A stretch of 9,661 bases of DNA from Clostridia bacterium (GCA_029010655.1 JAQXKW010000166.1:1-9661), one strand, 5' to 3'; numbered from the stretch's first letter, positions 1 to 6,137 are shown. The notes: generated by a model from the sequence alone, not told the origin. Made by a program: numbers and translations.

Positions 1-818
1 ATAGGAGTAAAATACTTGCAGATTTTGTCAAGCTGATTTAAGTCGATGCCCGTGTCGTATTCCGTGCCTGCAAGGGTTGCTACAAGCGCCTCCGTGGGGG
101 GCTGAGAGGTACCCATTGCAAAGGGAGAAATTGCGGTGTCAACCACGTCAACACCGGCTTCAATTGCTTTCAGAAGGGTCATAGAAGCAAGACCGGAGGT
201 GTAGTGGGTGTGAAGCTGAATGGGAATGGATACTGCGCTTTTCAGCTCTTTTACAAGCTCGTATGCGGTGTAGGGCTTCAGAAGTCCGGACATATCCTTA
301 ATGCAGATAGAGTCTGCGCCCATTTCCTCAAGCTGTTTTGCGTACTGTGCAAAGGACGCTACCGTGTGGTAGGGGCTTGTGGTGTAGCTGATAGCCGCCT
401 GAACGTGTCCTTTTTCCTTCTTTGTAGCATCAATGGCACATTTAAGGTTTCTGGCGTCGTTAAGGGCGTCGAAAATTCTGATTATGTCGATGCCGTTGGC
501 GATAGACTTCTGTACGAAGTATTCAACAACGTCGTCGGAGTAGTGGCGGTAACCCAGAATGTTCTGACCGCGGAAAAGCATCTGGAGCTTGGTGTTTTTA
601 ACCTCAGCTCTGATTTTGCGCAGTCTTTCCCAGGGGTCTTCATTAAGAAATCTGAGACAGGAATCAAAGGTTGCGCCGCCCCATGCCTCCAGGGAGTGAT
701 AACCCACCTTATCCATCTCCGAAAGAATGGGAAGCATTTCGTCGGTAGTCATTCTTGTTGCTACCAATGACTGGTGAGAGTCACGGAGAACAGTTTCAGT
801 TATTTTTACTTTTGACAT
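1..818 (-). CDS. oadA: Oxaloacetate decarboxylase alpha / pyruvate carboxylase subunit B-type carboxyltransferase (3' part missing)
   Basis: Only the first 272 residues are present; the gene leaves the window at its 3' end. It has the TIM-barrel carboxyltransferase fold of OadA, PycB and the transcarboxylase 5S subunit, which move CO2 between a keto acid (oxaloacetate/pyruvate) and biotin. Visible landmarks are TVLRDSHQSL (metal ligand Asp13), EAWGGATFD (45-52), LFRGQNILGYRHY (81-93), CIKDMSGLL with the lysine expected to be carbamylated (Lys174), the metal-binding HTH pair (His203, His205) and GTSQPPTEAL (236-245). The ATG at 818 follows AAAGG by 8 bases and lies 18 bases after the oadB stop. 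Because a separate biotin carrier gene lies in the operon, I expect this protein to lack a fused biotinyl domain, but that end is out of view. Family is certain; OadA, PycB and 5S cannot be told apart on sequence alone, though the OadB/OadG context favours OadA. Confidence 0.93.
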   Translation of the reverse strand, partial: MSKVKITETVLRDSHQSLVATRMTTDEMLPILSEMDKVGYHSLEAWGGATFDSCLRFLNEDPWERLRKIRAEVKNTKLQMLFRGQNILGYRHYSDDVVEYFVQKSIANGIDIIRIFDALNDARNLKCAIDATKKEKGHVQAAISYTTSPYHTVASFAQYAKQLEEMGADSICIKDMSGLLKPYTAYELVKELKSAVSIPIQLHTHYTSGLASMTLLKAIEAGVDVVDTAISPFAMGTSQPPTEALVATLAGTEYDTGIDLNQLDKICKYFTP

Positions 819-836
819 ATTAAATACCTTTCTGTA

Positions 837-2099
837 TTACCAATTCCAGGACAGGAATACGCCTGCGGCAACCGCAGAGCCGATAACGCCTGCAACGTTG
901 GGACCCATTGCGTGCATGAGCAGGAAGTTGGAGGGGTCATATTTCTGACCGACCTTCTGCGAAACACGTGCCGCCATGGGAACTGCAGAAACGCCTGCCG
1001 AACCGATAAGGGGATTGATAGTGCCGCCGGAGAAGAAGTTCATAATTTTAGCAGTTGCAAGACCGCCCATTGTGGATACGCAGAAGGCGGCAAGACCGCA
1101 GCCGATAATAAGCAGGGTCTTTATGCTGAGGAAGTTTGCGGCGCTTGCCGTAGCGCCTACGGTAAGACCCAGGAAAATCGTCACTATGTTCATCATTTCG
1201 TTCTGTGCGGTTTTGGAAAGTCTGTCGCAGACGCCGCACACGTTAAGAAGGTTACCGAACATAAGACAACCCACAAGAGCCAATGCGTCGGGGACGATAA
1301 GTCCTACAACGGCGGTAACAACTATGGGGAAAATGATTTTCTCTACCTGAGAAACAGGGCGGAGAGCAGTCATTTTTATTTTGCGTTCTTTTTCCGTAGT
1401 GAACAGCTTCATGAAAGGAGGCTGAATCATAGGGATAAGAGCCATATAGCTGTATGCCGCAATGGCAATCGCTCCCAGAAGGGAAGGTGCCAGCGTCTTT
1501 GTTACAAGGATAGCCGTAGGACCGTCCGCACCGCCGATAATACCGATTGATGCGGCCTCCTGAGGGGAGAAGAAGCCTGAAGCAAGGGCCAGGAAAAATG
1601 CAACGAACACGCCAAGCTGTGCTCCCGCACCGATAAGAAGGCTCTTAGGGTTGGAAATTAAGGGAGTAAAGTCGGTCATGGCACCGATGCCGATGAAGAT
1701 AAGGCAGGGGTAAATTCCAAGCTTTACGCCAAGATACAGAAGGTCGAGAAGACCGCCGTTTGAAACTGCCTCTTTAATTACGGCGGAAAGCAGGATGTGA
1801 CCTTCCGAATCACACATTGCCTTAAACGCTTCTGCACCGTATTTCATAATGTAATAGTCGGTTTCAGAGCCGTCGCTGATGAAAAAGTCCAGATGGAACA
1901 GTCCTGCGCCGGGAAGATTTGTAAGAATCATTCCGATGGCGATAGGAAGGAGCAGCAAGGGCTCAAAGCCCTTTGCAATGGCAAGGTACACGAGAACGCC
2001 GCCGATAGCAAACATTATAAGGGTCTGCCACCAGTCGGGGGTTGAAAACAGCTGAGCAATACCCGTACCATGCAAGAAGTTTACAATACTTTCAAGCAT
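837..2099 (-). CDS. oadB: Sodium-pumping decarboxylase beta subunit
   Basis: A 420-residue polytopic inner-membrane protein that decarboxylates carboxybiotin and couples this to Na+ export. It shows the family signatures PLLLLPIAIG (47-56), IFIGIGAMTDF (134-144), GGADGPTAI (189-197) and INPLIGSAGVSAVPMAAR (361-378). The residues reported as functionally important in Klebsiella OadB (Asp203, Tyr229, Asn373, Gly377, Ser382, Arg389) all appear here at a constant offset of 11: Asp192, Tyr218, Asn362, Gly366, Ser371 and Arg378. The pump therefore looks intact. Length is normal for the family. An acidic soluble loop of about 30 residues (75-105) lies between the first helices. The ATG at 2099 follows AAAGGA by about 7 bases. 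Genes lie 18 bases away on both sides, so translation in the operon is probably coupled. The beta subunits of oxaloacetate, methylmalonyl-CoA and glutaconyl-CoA decarboxylases are alike, so this gene does not by itself fix the substrate. Confidence 0.96.
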   Translation of the reverse strand: MLESIVNFLHGTGIAQLFSTPDWWQTLIMFAIGGVLVYLAIAKGFEPLLLLPIAIGMILTNLPGAGLFHLDFFISDGSETDYYIMKYGAEAFKAMCDSEGHILLSAVIKEAVSNGGLLDLLYLGVKLGIYPCLIFIGIGAMTDFTPLISNPKSLLIGAGAQLGVFVAFFLALASGFFSPQEAASIGIIGGADGPTAILVTKTLAPSLLGAIAIAAYSYMALIPMIQPPFMKLFTTEKERKIKMTALRPVSQVEKIIFPIVVTAVVGLIVPDALALVGCLMFGNLLNVCGVCDRLSKTAQNEMMNIVTIFLGLTVGATASAANFLSIKTLLIIGCGLAAFCVSTMGGLATAKIMNFFSGGTINPLIGSAGVSAVPMAARVSQKVGQKYDPSNFLLMHAMGPNVAGVIGSAVAAGVFLSWNW

Positions 2100-2117
2100 T
2101 TATTTGTCCTTTCAGCT

Positions 2118-2495
2118 TTACGCAAGAGTTACGATAACATCGCCGGACTGAACGGAGGTGCCGACAGGTGCGTCAATTGAAACTACCTTGCCGCCCTTTT
2201 CCGTGAAAATCTCGTTTTCCATTTTCATAGCTTCGAGAATACAAACCAGACCGTTAGGCTCTATAACATCTCCGACCTTAATAGACATTTTGAGAACCGT
2301 TCCGGGCATGGGAGCCGTTACCTTAACAGAACCCTGTGCGCCGGAAGCCTTGGGGGCGGGAGCTGCCTTGGGAGCTGCTGCGGGAGCGGGAGCAGGGGCT
2401 GCGGGGGCCGAAACGGGAGCTGCTGCTGCGCCGTCTGCTTCTTCTACCATAACCTCATATGTTGTTCCGTTTACGGTGATATTGTATTTTTTCAT
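2118..2495 (-). CDS. Biotin carboxyl carrier protein (decarboxylase gamma / transcarboxylase 1.3S type)
   Basis: A 125-residue carrier that shuttles carboxybiotin between the carboxyltransferases and the OadB membrane pump. It has three parts: a short N-terminal segment (MKKYNITVNGTTYEVMVEE) typical of decarboxylase carriers, an Ala/Pro-rich flexible linker (about 23-54), and a C-terminal biotinyl domain (about 56-125). The biotin attachment site EAMKM places the modified lysine at residue 91, about 35 residues from the C-terminus as usual. This is the same build as MmdC of methylmalonyl-CoA decarboxylase and the 1.3S subunit of transcarboxylase. The ATG at 2495 follows GAAAGG by 10 bases. 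A closer out-of-frame ATG at 2500 opens only a two-codon frame (ATG-AAA-TGA) that overlaps the real start. It is the only biotin acceptor seen in the window and would serve both carboxyltransferases. Confidence 0.95.
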   Translation of the reverse strand: MKKYNITVNGTTYEVMVEEADGAAAAPVSAPAAPAPAPAAAPKAAPAPKASGAQGSVKVTAPMPGTVLKMSIKVGDVIEPNGLVCILEAMKMENEIFTEKGGKVVSIDAPVGTSVQSGDVIVTLA

Positions 2496-2513
2496 TTCAT
2501 TAAATCCTTTCGG

Positions 2514-2924
2514 TTATATTGTTTCGTTTGTATCGTTTCCATTCCAGCCGTTTGCACCCTTTACACGCTTATAGGATACAACCCGGAAGGGAAGTGATGA
2601 GCCGGACTGGGAATTATATGCCTCAATTGCCGCGGTGATTACTGCAATAAGCTCGCCGTCGTCGCTTTCCTGTGTCTCAGGGGCGGGAGTAATCTCAGCG
2701 GGGGCCTCGGCGGGGGCTTCGGCAATTTGCGTTTTCTGTGCCTTTGCTTTGCGCTTTGCGGGAATGTCATATGCGAAAAGTCTGAAAAGCATAAGCACAA
2801 ACCACAGAATGGTTAAAACAGCAAATACCGTAAGTATGCCGACCACGAAAACCTGACCGCCGTATGCCATTCTTTCGGAAAAGGGCATTGCGGCAAGCAG
2901 AGTGTTAATATTAGTTAAAGTCAT
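2514..2924 (-). CDS. oadG: Sodium-pumping decarboxylase small membrane subunit OadG/MmdD type
   Basis: A 136-residue protein with one N-terminal membrane helix (about 22-47), a charged Lys/Arg stretch on its inner side (PAKRKAKAQK), an Ala/Pro/Glu-rich linker (about 63-85), and a C-terminal segment containing ELIAVITAAIEAYN and LPFRVVSYKR, the usual OadG/MmdD tail. In this family the small subunit holds the carboxyltransferase and the membrane pump together. The frame stays open upstream to 3023, but that extension would overlap the preceding gene. The ATG at 2924, with AAAGG about 9 bases before it and 23 bases after the upstream stop, gives a normal protein, so I use it. There is no His or Cys anywhere in the protein, so a zinc site like the one described for the enterobacterial OadG tail is not expected. 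Confidence 0.88.
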   Translation of the reverse strand: MTLTNINTLLAAMPFSERMAYGGQVFVVGILTVFAVLTILWFVLMLFRLFAYDIPAKRKAKAQKTQIAEAPAEAPAEITPAPETQESDDGELIAVITAAIEAYNSQSGSSLPFRVVSYKRVKGANGWNGNDTNETI

Positions 2925-2947
2925 TTCCGTATGCCTTTCTTTTTTTA

Positions 2948-4441
2948 TTACAGGGGCATATTGGCGTGGCGTCTTGCGGGAGCGCACTTGCTTTTTGCGG
3001 AAAGCATCATAACGGCGCCGCAAACTCTCTGTCTCAGCTCTGCGGAGTCGATAATATCATCGATTTCACCGGTAGATGCGGCGGCAACAGGAGAACCCTG
3101 CGTTTCGTCCCATTTAGCTTCAAGCTCGCTTCTTGAAACAGTATCGGAAATCTTGTCGTTCCACAGGAATGCAACTGCACGGTCTGCGCTCATAACGCCT
3201 ACCTTTGCGCTTTCAAGAGCAAGAACCACATCTGCGCCAATCGCCTTTGAACCCATAACGGAGAATACTGCGCCGTATGCCTCGCCGGCTATAACGGTAA
3301 CCATGGGACATTTAGCCGTGGAGTATGCGAATGCAAGCTTTGCAAGCTCTGCGGCGTAAGGAGATGCCTCAGCATTGAGAGACACGTCTGCGCCCTTTGA
3401 ATCAACAAAGGTGATAACGGGAATATCGAAAGCGTCGCAGAAGGAAATCATTCTTGAAGCCTTTCTTGCGGCGTCGGCGGTAAGCACGCCGTCGTTTGCG
3501 GATTTTCTGTTGGCTACTACTCCGCATACGGTGCCGTTTGCAGAAATAAAGCCTACGGTCATTTCCTTGGCATATTCGGTGTTCAGTTCAAAGTATCTGC
3601 CGCCGTCGGCAACAGCCTTTACAAGCTCGGCTGTGTCGCCGGACTCGGTATATGCCGAAATGTCGCAAAGACGGTTGGCGTCGTCGCCGTTTTCCTCCTC
3701 AACGGTGCCCTCCATATTGTTCATGGGAAGGTAGGAGAGAAGCTCCTTAGCCTTGAGAATACATTCGCCGTCGTTCTTTGCGGAAAGCGAAGCAAGACCG
3801 CTCTTTTCGGCGAATGCGGCGCTTCCTGCGTCGGCACAGTCAACAGCAAAGGGTGCGTTGAAGCTGACACGGCCTTTTTTCTCGGAAATAATGATAAAGT
3901 CAAACATGCCGGCGATAACCGCAGAACTGCCTGAGCAAATTCCGGGGATAACGGCAATCTGTGGAATAACGCCCGAAGCCATGGAAACTGACTTCATGAT
4001 TTTGGAATATCCTGCGAGAGCCTTTGTTCCCTCGGGCAGGAGAGCTCCTGCGGAATCAAAAATTCCTACAACGGGTGCGCCGTTCTCAACGGCAAGTCTG
4101 TAAATTTCGGCAATTTTGTCTGCGTGCGCCTCGGTAAGTGCGCCCTTTGCACGGGAATAATCCTGACTGAATGCGAATACGAGACGTCCCGCAACGGAGC
4201 CCCAGCCGCAGATTACCCCTTCAAAAGCGTCTTCATTGTCGGCACGGCGGATAAAGGTGCCGCTTTCCATGAACGTGCCCGCATCGAAAAGCGCTTCAAT
4301 CCTGCCTCTTGCGGTAAGACATTCGGCGGGAGCCTGTGCCTTTTCCTCAGTTTCGGCGAGGAGACTTTTCAGAGCGGAAGCAGTTTTGACGCCTGCTGTT
4401 TTTACGGCGTCCAAAATTGCATCAAGGTTTTTCTTCTCCAT
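2948..4441 (-). CDS. Divergent acyl-CoA carboxyltransferase (MmdA/PccB family), first gene of the decarboxylase operon
   Basis: A 497-residue protein of the biotin-dependent acyl-CoA carboxyltransferase family, with two crotonase-like halves. The family would move CO2 between an acyl-CoA (for example methylmalonyl-CoA) and biotin. Family landmarks are ARGRIEALFDAGTFME (44-59), FEGVICGWGSVAGRLVFAFSQDYS (73-96), EAHADKIAEI (104-113), LPMNNMEG (238-245), GVVANRKSANDGVL (307-320), FCDAFDIPVITFVDSKG (334-350), GEAYGAVFSVMGSKAIGADV (386-405) and the C-terminal RRHANMPL, matching the usual KKHGNIPL ending. Several normally invariant pieces are altered: the usual SGGAR-EG reads DSAGALLPEG (129-138), the usual PCAGGA reads ICSGSSA (168-174), and the GF-PG-QE segment after TFVD is replaced by GADVSLNAEA. 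The ATG at 4441 follows GGAGG by 6 bases. Most likely a decarboxylase or transcarboxylase alpha subunit of unknown substrate; activity is not assured. Confidence 0.85.
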   Translation of the reverse strand: MEKKNLDAILDAVKTAGVKTASALKSLLAETEEKAQAPAECLTARGRIEALFDAGTFMESGTFIRRADNEDAFEGVICGWGSVAGRLVFAFSQDYSRAKGALTEAHADKIAEIYRLAVENGAPVVGIFDSAGALLPEGTKALAGYSKIMKSVSMASGVIPQIAVIPGICSGSSAVIAGMFDFIIISEKKGRVSFNAPFAVDCADAGSAAFAEKSGLASLSAKNDGECILKAKELLSYLPMNNMEGTVEEENGDDANRLCDISAYTESGDTAELVKAVADGGRYFELNTEYAKEMTVGFISANGTVCGVVANRKSANDGVLTADAARKASRMISFCDAFDIPVITFVDSKGADVSLNAEASPYAAELAKLAFAYSTAKCPMVTVIAGEAYGAVFSVMGSKAIGADVVLALESAKVGVMSADRAVAFLWNDKISDTVSRSELEAKWDETQGSPVAAASTGEIDDIIDSAELRQRVCGAVMMLSAKSKCAPARRHANMPL

Positions 4442-4486
4442 TAAGATCCTCCATATATATTAATATTTAATATAAACTTAAAGTAC

Positions 4487-4509
4487 GAGAATAGTAATTT
4501 ACCATTCTC
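4487..4509 (-). promoter_or_regulatory. Near-perfect 23-base palindrome in the decarboxylase operon leader
   Basis: On the minus strand the arms read GAGAATGGTAA and TTACTATTCTC around a central A. Ten of eleven positions are Watson-Crick complementary and the other is a G/T. It lies about +10 to +32 from the predicted transcription start of the decarboxylase operon. It could be the operator of a dimeric repressor or a short stem-loop in the mRNA leader. I do not recognise the binding protein. Confidence 0.55.
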
Positions 4510-4524
4510 CCCCATTTTAAGTCT

Positions 4525-4553
4525 ATTATATATTATGCTTTCTGATTTTTCAA
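4525..4553 (-). promoter_or_regulatory. Sigma-A promoter of the decarboxylase operon
   Basis: On the minus strand there is TTGAAA (4553-4548), a spacer of exactly 17 bases, and a consensus TATAAT (4530-4525). Transcription would start near 4518, leaving a leader of about 77 bases before the ATG at 4441. It is one of the best promoter matches in the window and is placed where the operon needs it. Confidence 0.75.
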
Positions 4554-4605
4554 GAGTTATTTGCAGATAAATTAATCCTTTAGCGATAATTTTTGAAAAA
4601 ATCAG
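4542..4605. repeat. Spaced inverted repeat between the two divergent promoters
   Basis: CTGATTTTTCAA (4542-4553) is mirrored by TTGAAAAAATCAG (4593-4605), with one extra A in the right arm and 39 bases between the arms. The left arm contains the -35 box of the decarboxylase promoter; the right arm lies just upstream of the ispD -35 box. It may be a pair of half-sites for one regulator, or chance in AT-rich DNA. Confidence 0.35.
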
Positions 4606-4613
4606 CTATTCTA

Positions 4614-4642
4614 TTTACAGAAGTCACGATTTGTGCTAAAAT
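4614..4642 (+). promoter_or_regulatory. Extended -10 promoter of ispD-ispF
   Basis: TTTACA (4614-4619), a 17-base spacer and TAAAAT (4637-4642), preceded by TGC, give an extended -10 promoter. Transcription would begin near 4649, about 64 bases before the ispD ATG. It is divergent from the decarboxylase promoter, the two -10 boxes being about 106 bases apart. Confidence 0.65.
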
Positions 4643-4659
4643 ACTACTTGTGATAGTAT
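4641..4659 (+). promoter_or_regulatory. Inverted repeat over the ispD transcription start
   Basis: ATACTA (4641-4646) and TAGTAT (4654-4659) are perfect inverted copies separated by 7 bases. They overlap the end of the -10 box and the predicted start point, a usual place for a repressor site. The arms are only 6 bases, so chance is possible. Confidence 0.35.
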
Positions 4660-4712
4660 GCCGTGAGCAAAAAGCCCGGAAGTTCAAATGTAAAATAAGG
4701 ATCGGTTATAAT

Positions 4713-5402
4713 ATGTCAAAATTTACCTCGGCAGTAATCCTTGCCGCGGGAACGGGAAGCCGTTTCGGAGGAAACGTAAAAAAGCAGTTTGCAGAGGTTT
4801 CCGGCGAGCCGTGTATTGTCCGTACCGTGGGCGCATTTGAGGCATGTCCTCTGATTGATGAAATAATTCTTGTGGGAAATCCCGCAGAGACAGACCCGGT
4901 TATATCCGGCAGAGGTTTTACAAAGATTTCAAAGGTTGTGCAGGGCGGGGAAACGAGACAGGAATCCGCTCTTATAGGCTTTGACGAAATTTCGGAAAAA
5001 GCGGACTATGTTGCCATACACGACGGGGCAAGATGCCTTGTAACTCCCGAAATGATAGGCGATACGGTAAAAGCGGCGTACAAATACAGAGCCGCCGCCG
5101 CCGCACACAGGTCCGAGGATACGGTCAAGGTTTCGGGGGAGGGCGATATGATAGCCTCCACCGAGGACAGAAATAAAATATGGCTTGTCCAGACGCCGCA
5201 GGTGTTTTCCGCCGATGTTTACAGAGTGTCCGCCTATATGGCGAAAAAGGACAAGGCGTCGGTTACAGACGACTGTATGCTGTGCGAGCGTCTCGGCTTC
5301 AAGGTAAAGCTTGTTGAGTGCGGAAGAAGCAATATTAAGCTCACGTGCCCTGAGGATCTTTTATTGGCTGAAGCGATTATTGCCTCCCGGAAAGGACAGT
5401 AA
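4713..5402 (+). CDS. ispD: 2-C-methyl-D-erythritol 4-phosphate cytidylyltransferase
   Basis: A cytosolic enzyme of the MEP isoprenoid pathway; it joins CTP and methylerythritol 4-phosphate to give CDP-methylerythritol. The 229-residue protein has the nucleotide-binding start AVILAAGTGSRFGG with KKQF, then VQGGETRQESALIGF, the HDGARCLV motif (usually HD-AR-FV), DTVK, WLVQTPQVF, VTDDCML and the C-terminal NIKLTCPEDLLLAE containing the conserved lysine that contacts the substrate phosphate. The frame is open upstream to a TTG at 4593, but that would add 40 unconserved residues and begin before the promoter. The ATG at 4713, preceded by AAGGA at 4697-4701, gives the family's normal length. The spacing to that site (11 bases) is rather long. 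The stop is one base from the ispF ATG, so the two are co-translated. Confidence 0.96.
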   Translation: MSKFTSAVILAAGTGSRFGGNVKKQFAEVSGEPCIVRTVGAFEACPLIDEIILVGNPAETDPVISGRGFTKISKVVQGGETRQESALIGFDEISEKADYVAIHDGARCLVTPEMIGDTVKAAYKYRAAAAAHRSEDTVKVSGEGDMIASTEDRNKIWLVQTPQVFSADVYRVSAYMAKKDKASVTDDCMLCERLGFKVKLVECGRSNIKLTCPEDLLLAEAIIASRKGQ

Positions 5403-5403
5403 A

Positions 5404-5880
5404 ATGAGAATAGGTCACGGCTATGACGCCCACCGCTTCGGAGAAAACAGAAGGCTTGTTTTAGGGGGCGTTGAGATAGAATACGAATACGGGCTTATTG
5501 CTCACTCCGACGGTGACGTGCTGTGCCACGCAATAATTGACGCTTTGTTCGGCGCCGCCGGAATGGCTGATATAGGCAGTAATTTTCCGGATAACGACGG
5601 CACGTATAAGGATATATACAGTATGAAGCTCCTTGAAAAGGCAGTAGAAAAGCTCCGGTCAAAGGGGCTTGAAATAGAGTATATAGACTCTACCGTTATT
5701 GCCCAGAGACCGAAGCTTTTGCCCTATATCGGTGAAATGAGACGCTGTATAGCAGAACATGCCGGAATAAGCCCCGAAATTGTCAACGTAAAGGCAACCA
5801 CCGAAGAAAAAATGGGATTTACCGGCAGGCTTGAAGGAATATCCGCTCACGCAGTTTGCATTTTGAAGGAAATTATGTGA
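5404..5880 (+). CDS. ispF: 2-C-methyl-D-erythritol 2,4-cyclodiphosphate synthase
   Basis: It acts two steps after IspD in the MEP pathway, cyclising the phosphorylated CDP-methylerythritol with release of CMP. The 158-residue protein has the full set of family motifs: RIGHGYDAHRFGE with metal ligands Asp8 and His10, LVLGGVEI, LIAHSDGDVLCHAIIDALFG with the third metal ligand His42, DIGSNFPDND, STVIAQRPKLLPYI, and VNVKATTEEKMGFTGRLEG followed by ISAHAV. The metal ligands fall at the same numbers as in the E. coli enzyme. An upstream in-frame start at 5311 would overlap ispD and is not needed; the ATG at 5404 sits one base after the ispD stop, with GGAAAGGA (5390-5397) as the ribosome site inside ispD. 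Active enzyme is a cytosolic trimer in this family. IspE, the intervening step, is not in the window. Confidence 0.97.
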   Translation: MRIGHGYDAHRFGENRRLVLGGVEIEYEYGLIAHSDGDVLCHAIIDALFGAAGMADIGSNFPDNDGTYKDIYSMKLLEKAVEKLRSKGLEIEYIDSTVIAQRPKLLPYIGEMRRCIAEHAGISPEIVNVKATTEEKMGFTGRLEGISAHAVCILKEIM

Positions 5881-5881
5881 A

Positions 5882-5947
5882 CCGGGGGCGGGGAAAGCGT
5901 AGCTTTACATCCTTTGCTTTACACATCCGAGCCTTCCGTGCCCCCGG
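5882..5947 (+). other. Long imperfect hairpin directly after ispF
   Basis: CCGGGGGC (5882-5889) pairs perfectly with GCCCCCGG (5940-5947). The stem continues inward as GGAA (5892-5895) with TTCC (5934-5937) and GC (5897-5898) with GC (5931-5932), broken by a G/T pair and two mismatches. The loop (5899-5930) holds the near-repeats GCTTTACATCC and GCTTTACACATCC. It starts one base after the ispF stop. There is no T run after it, so it is not a standard intrinsic terminator. It could protect the 3' end of the ispDF mRNA or be a dispersed intergenic repeat. Confidence 0.5.
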
Positions 5948-5959
5948 GAGATCGGAGTT

Positions 5960-5988
5960 ATGACAGCTTTTGCTGTCAATACTATAAT
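5960..5988 (+). promoter_or_regulatory. Predicted promoter upstream of rpe
   Basis: ATGACA (5960-5965), a 17-base spacer and a consensus TATAAT (5983-5988). Transcription would start near 5995, giving a leader of roughly 140 bases before the rpe ATG. Without it rpe and the metal-uptake genes would depend on readthrough across the hairpin after ispF. Confidence 0.5.
5961..5978. promoter_or_regulatory. Perfect palindrome TGACAGC-TTTT-GCTGTCA over the rpe promoter
   Basis: The two 7-base arms (5961-5967 and 5972-5978) are perfect inverted copies around TTTT. The left arm overlaps the -35 box and the right arm lies in the spacer. It is a candidate operator. It is followed by ATACTATAATATGG and not a T run, so it does not look like a terminator. 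Confidence 0.45.
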
Positions 5989-6015
5989 ATGGTAATAATT
6001 TTAGATTGTCACCGG

Positions 6016-6065
6016 ACGGGGGAATTCTCGGGCGCACGGTTTTGTGCTTTGTTCCCGTTAAAACG
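6016..6065 (+). other. Structured leader of rpe with alternative pairings
   Basis: ACGGG (6016-6020) can pair with CCCGT (6054-6058), extended by AA/TT past a two-G bulge, enclosing a small GCAC/GTGC hairpin (6034-6037 with 6044-6047). The same CCGT (6055-6058) can pair instead with ACGG (6062-6065). The two forms exclude each other, as in attenuators, but no anti-terminator/terminator pair with a T tract is clear, and I recognise no known riboswitch. Confidence 0.35.
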
Positions 6066-6137
6066 GCAAAAGAGCTTTCCCAAAAAAGCGTTTTTTGCAT
6101 AAAGCAGTATTTAATATTTTTCAAGCGAGGTTATATA

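Noticed and set aside
912..1550. Long plus-strand open frame inside oadB
   Set aside because: It is antisense to a gene with strong conserved motifs, and its protein is low-complexity in a way expected from reverse reading.
2158..2574. Plus-strand Ala/Gly-rich open frame over the biotin carrier gene
   Set aside because: Its composition is the reverse reading of the Ala/Pro linker; the biotin site on the other strand is decisive.
2925..3023. Extended OadG starting at 3023
   Set aside because: It would overlap the carboxyltransferase coding end and adds a basic stretch not found in OadG; the ATG at 2924 has a ribosome site and normal spacing.
4593..4712. N-terminal extension of IspD from TTG at 4593
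   Set aside because: The extra 40 residues have no IspD similarity, the start lies upstream of the predicted promoter, and the ATG at 4713 gives the normal protein.
5882..5958. Rho-independent terminator after ispF
   Set aside because: The stem is strong but is followed by GAGATCGGAG instead of a T tract.
6081..6097. CAAAAAA-GCG-TTTTTTG as an intrinsic terminator before rpe
   Set aside because: The stem is almost all A-T and the T run is inside the stem; it would be a weak terminator and lies within the rpe leader.
5873..6124. 83-residue minus-strand open frame in the ispF-rpe gap
   Set aside because: It runs through hairpins and a promoter, has no ribosome site that I can see and no recognisable domain.
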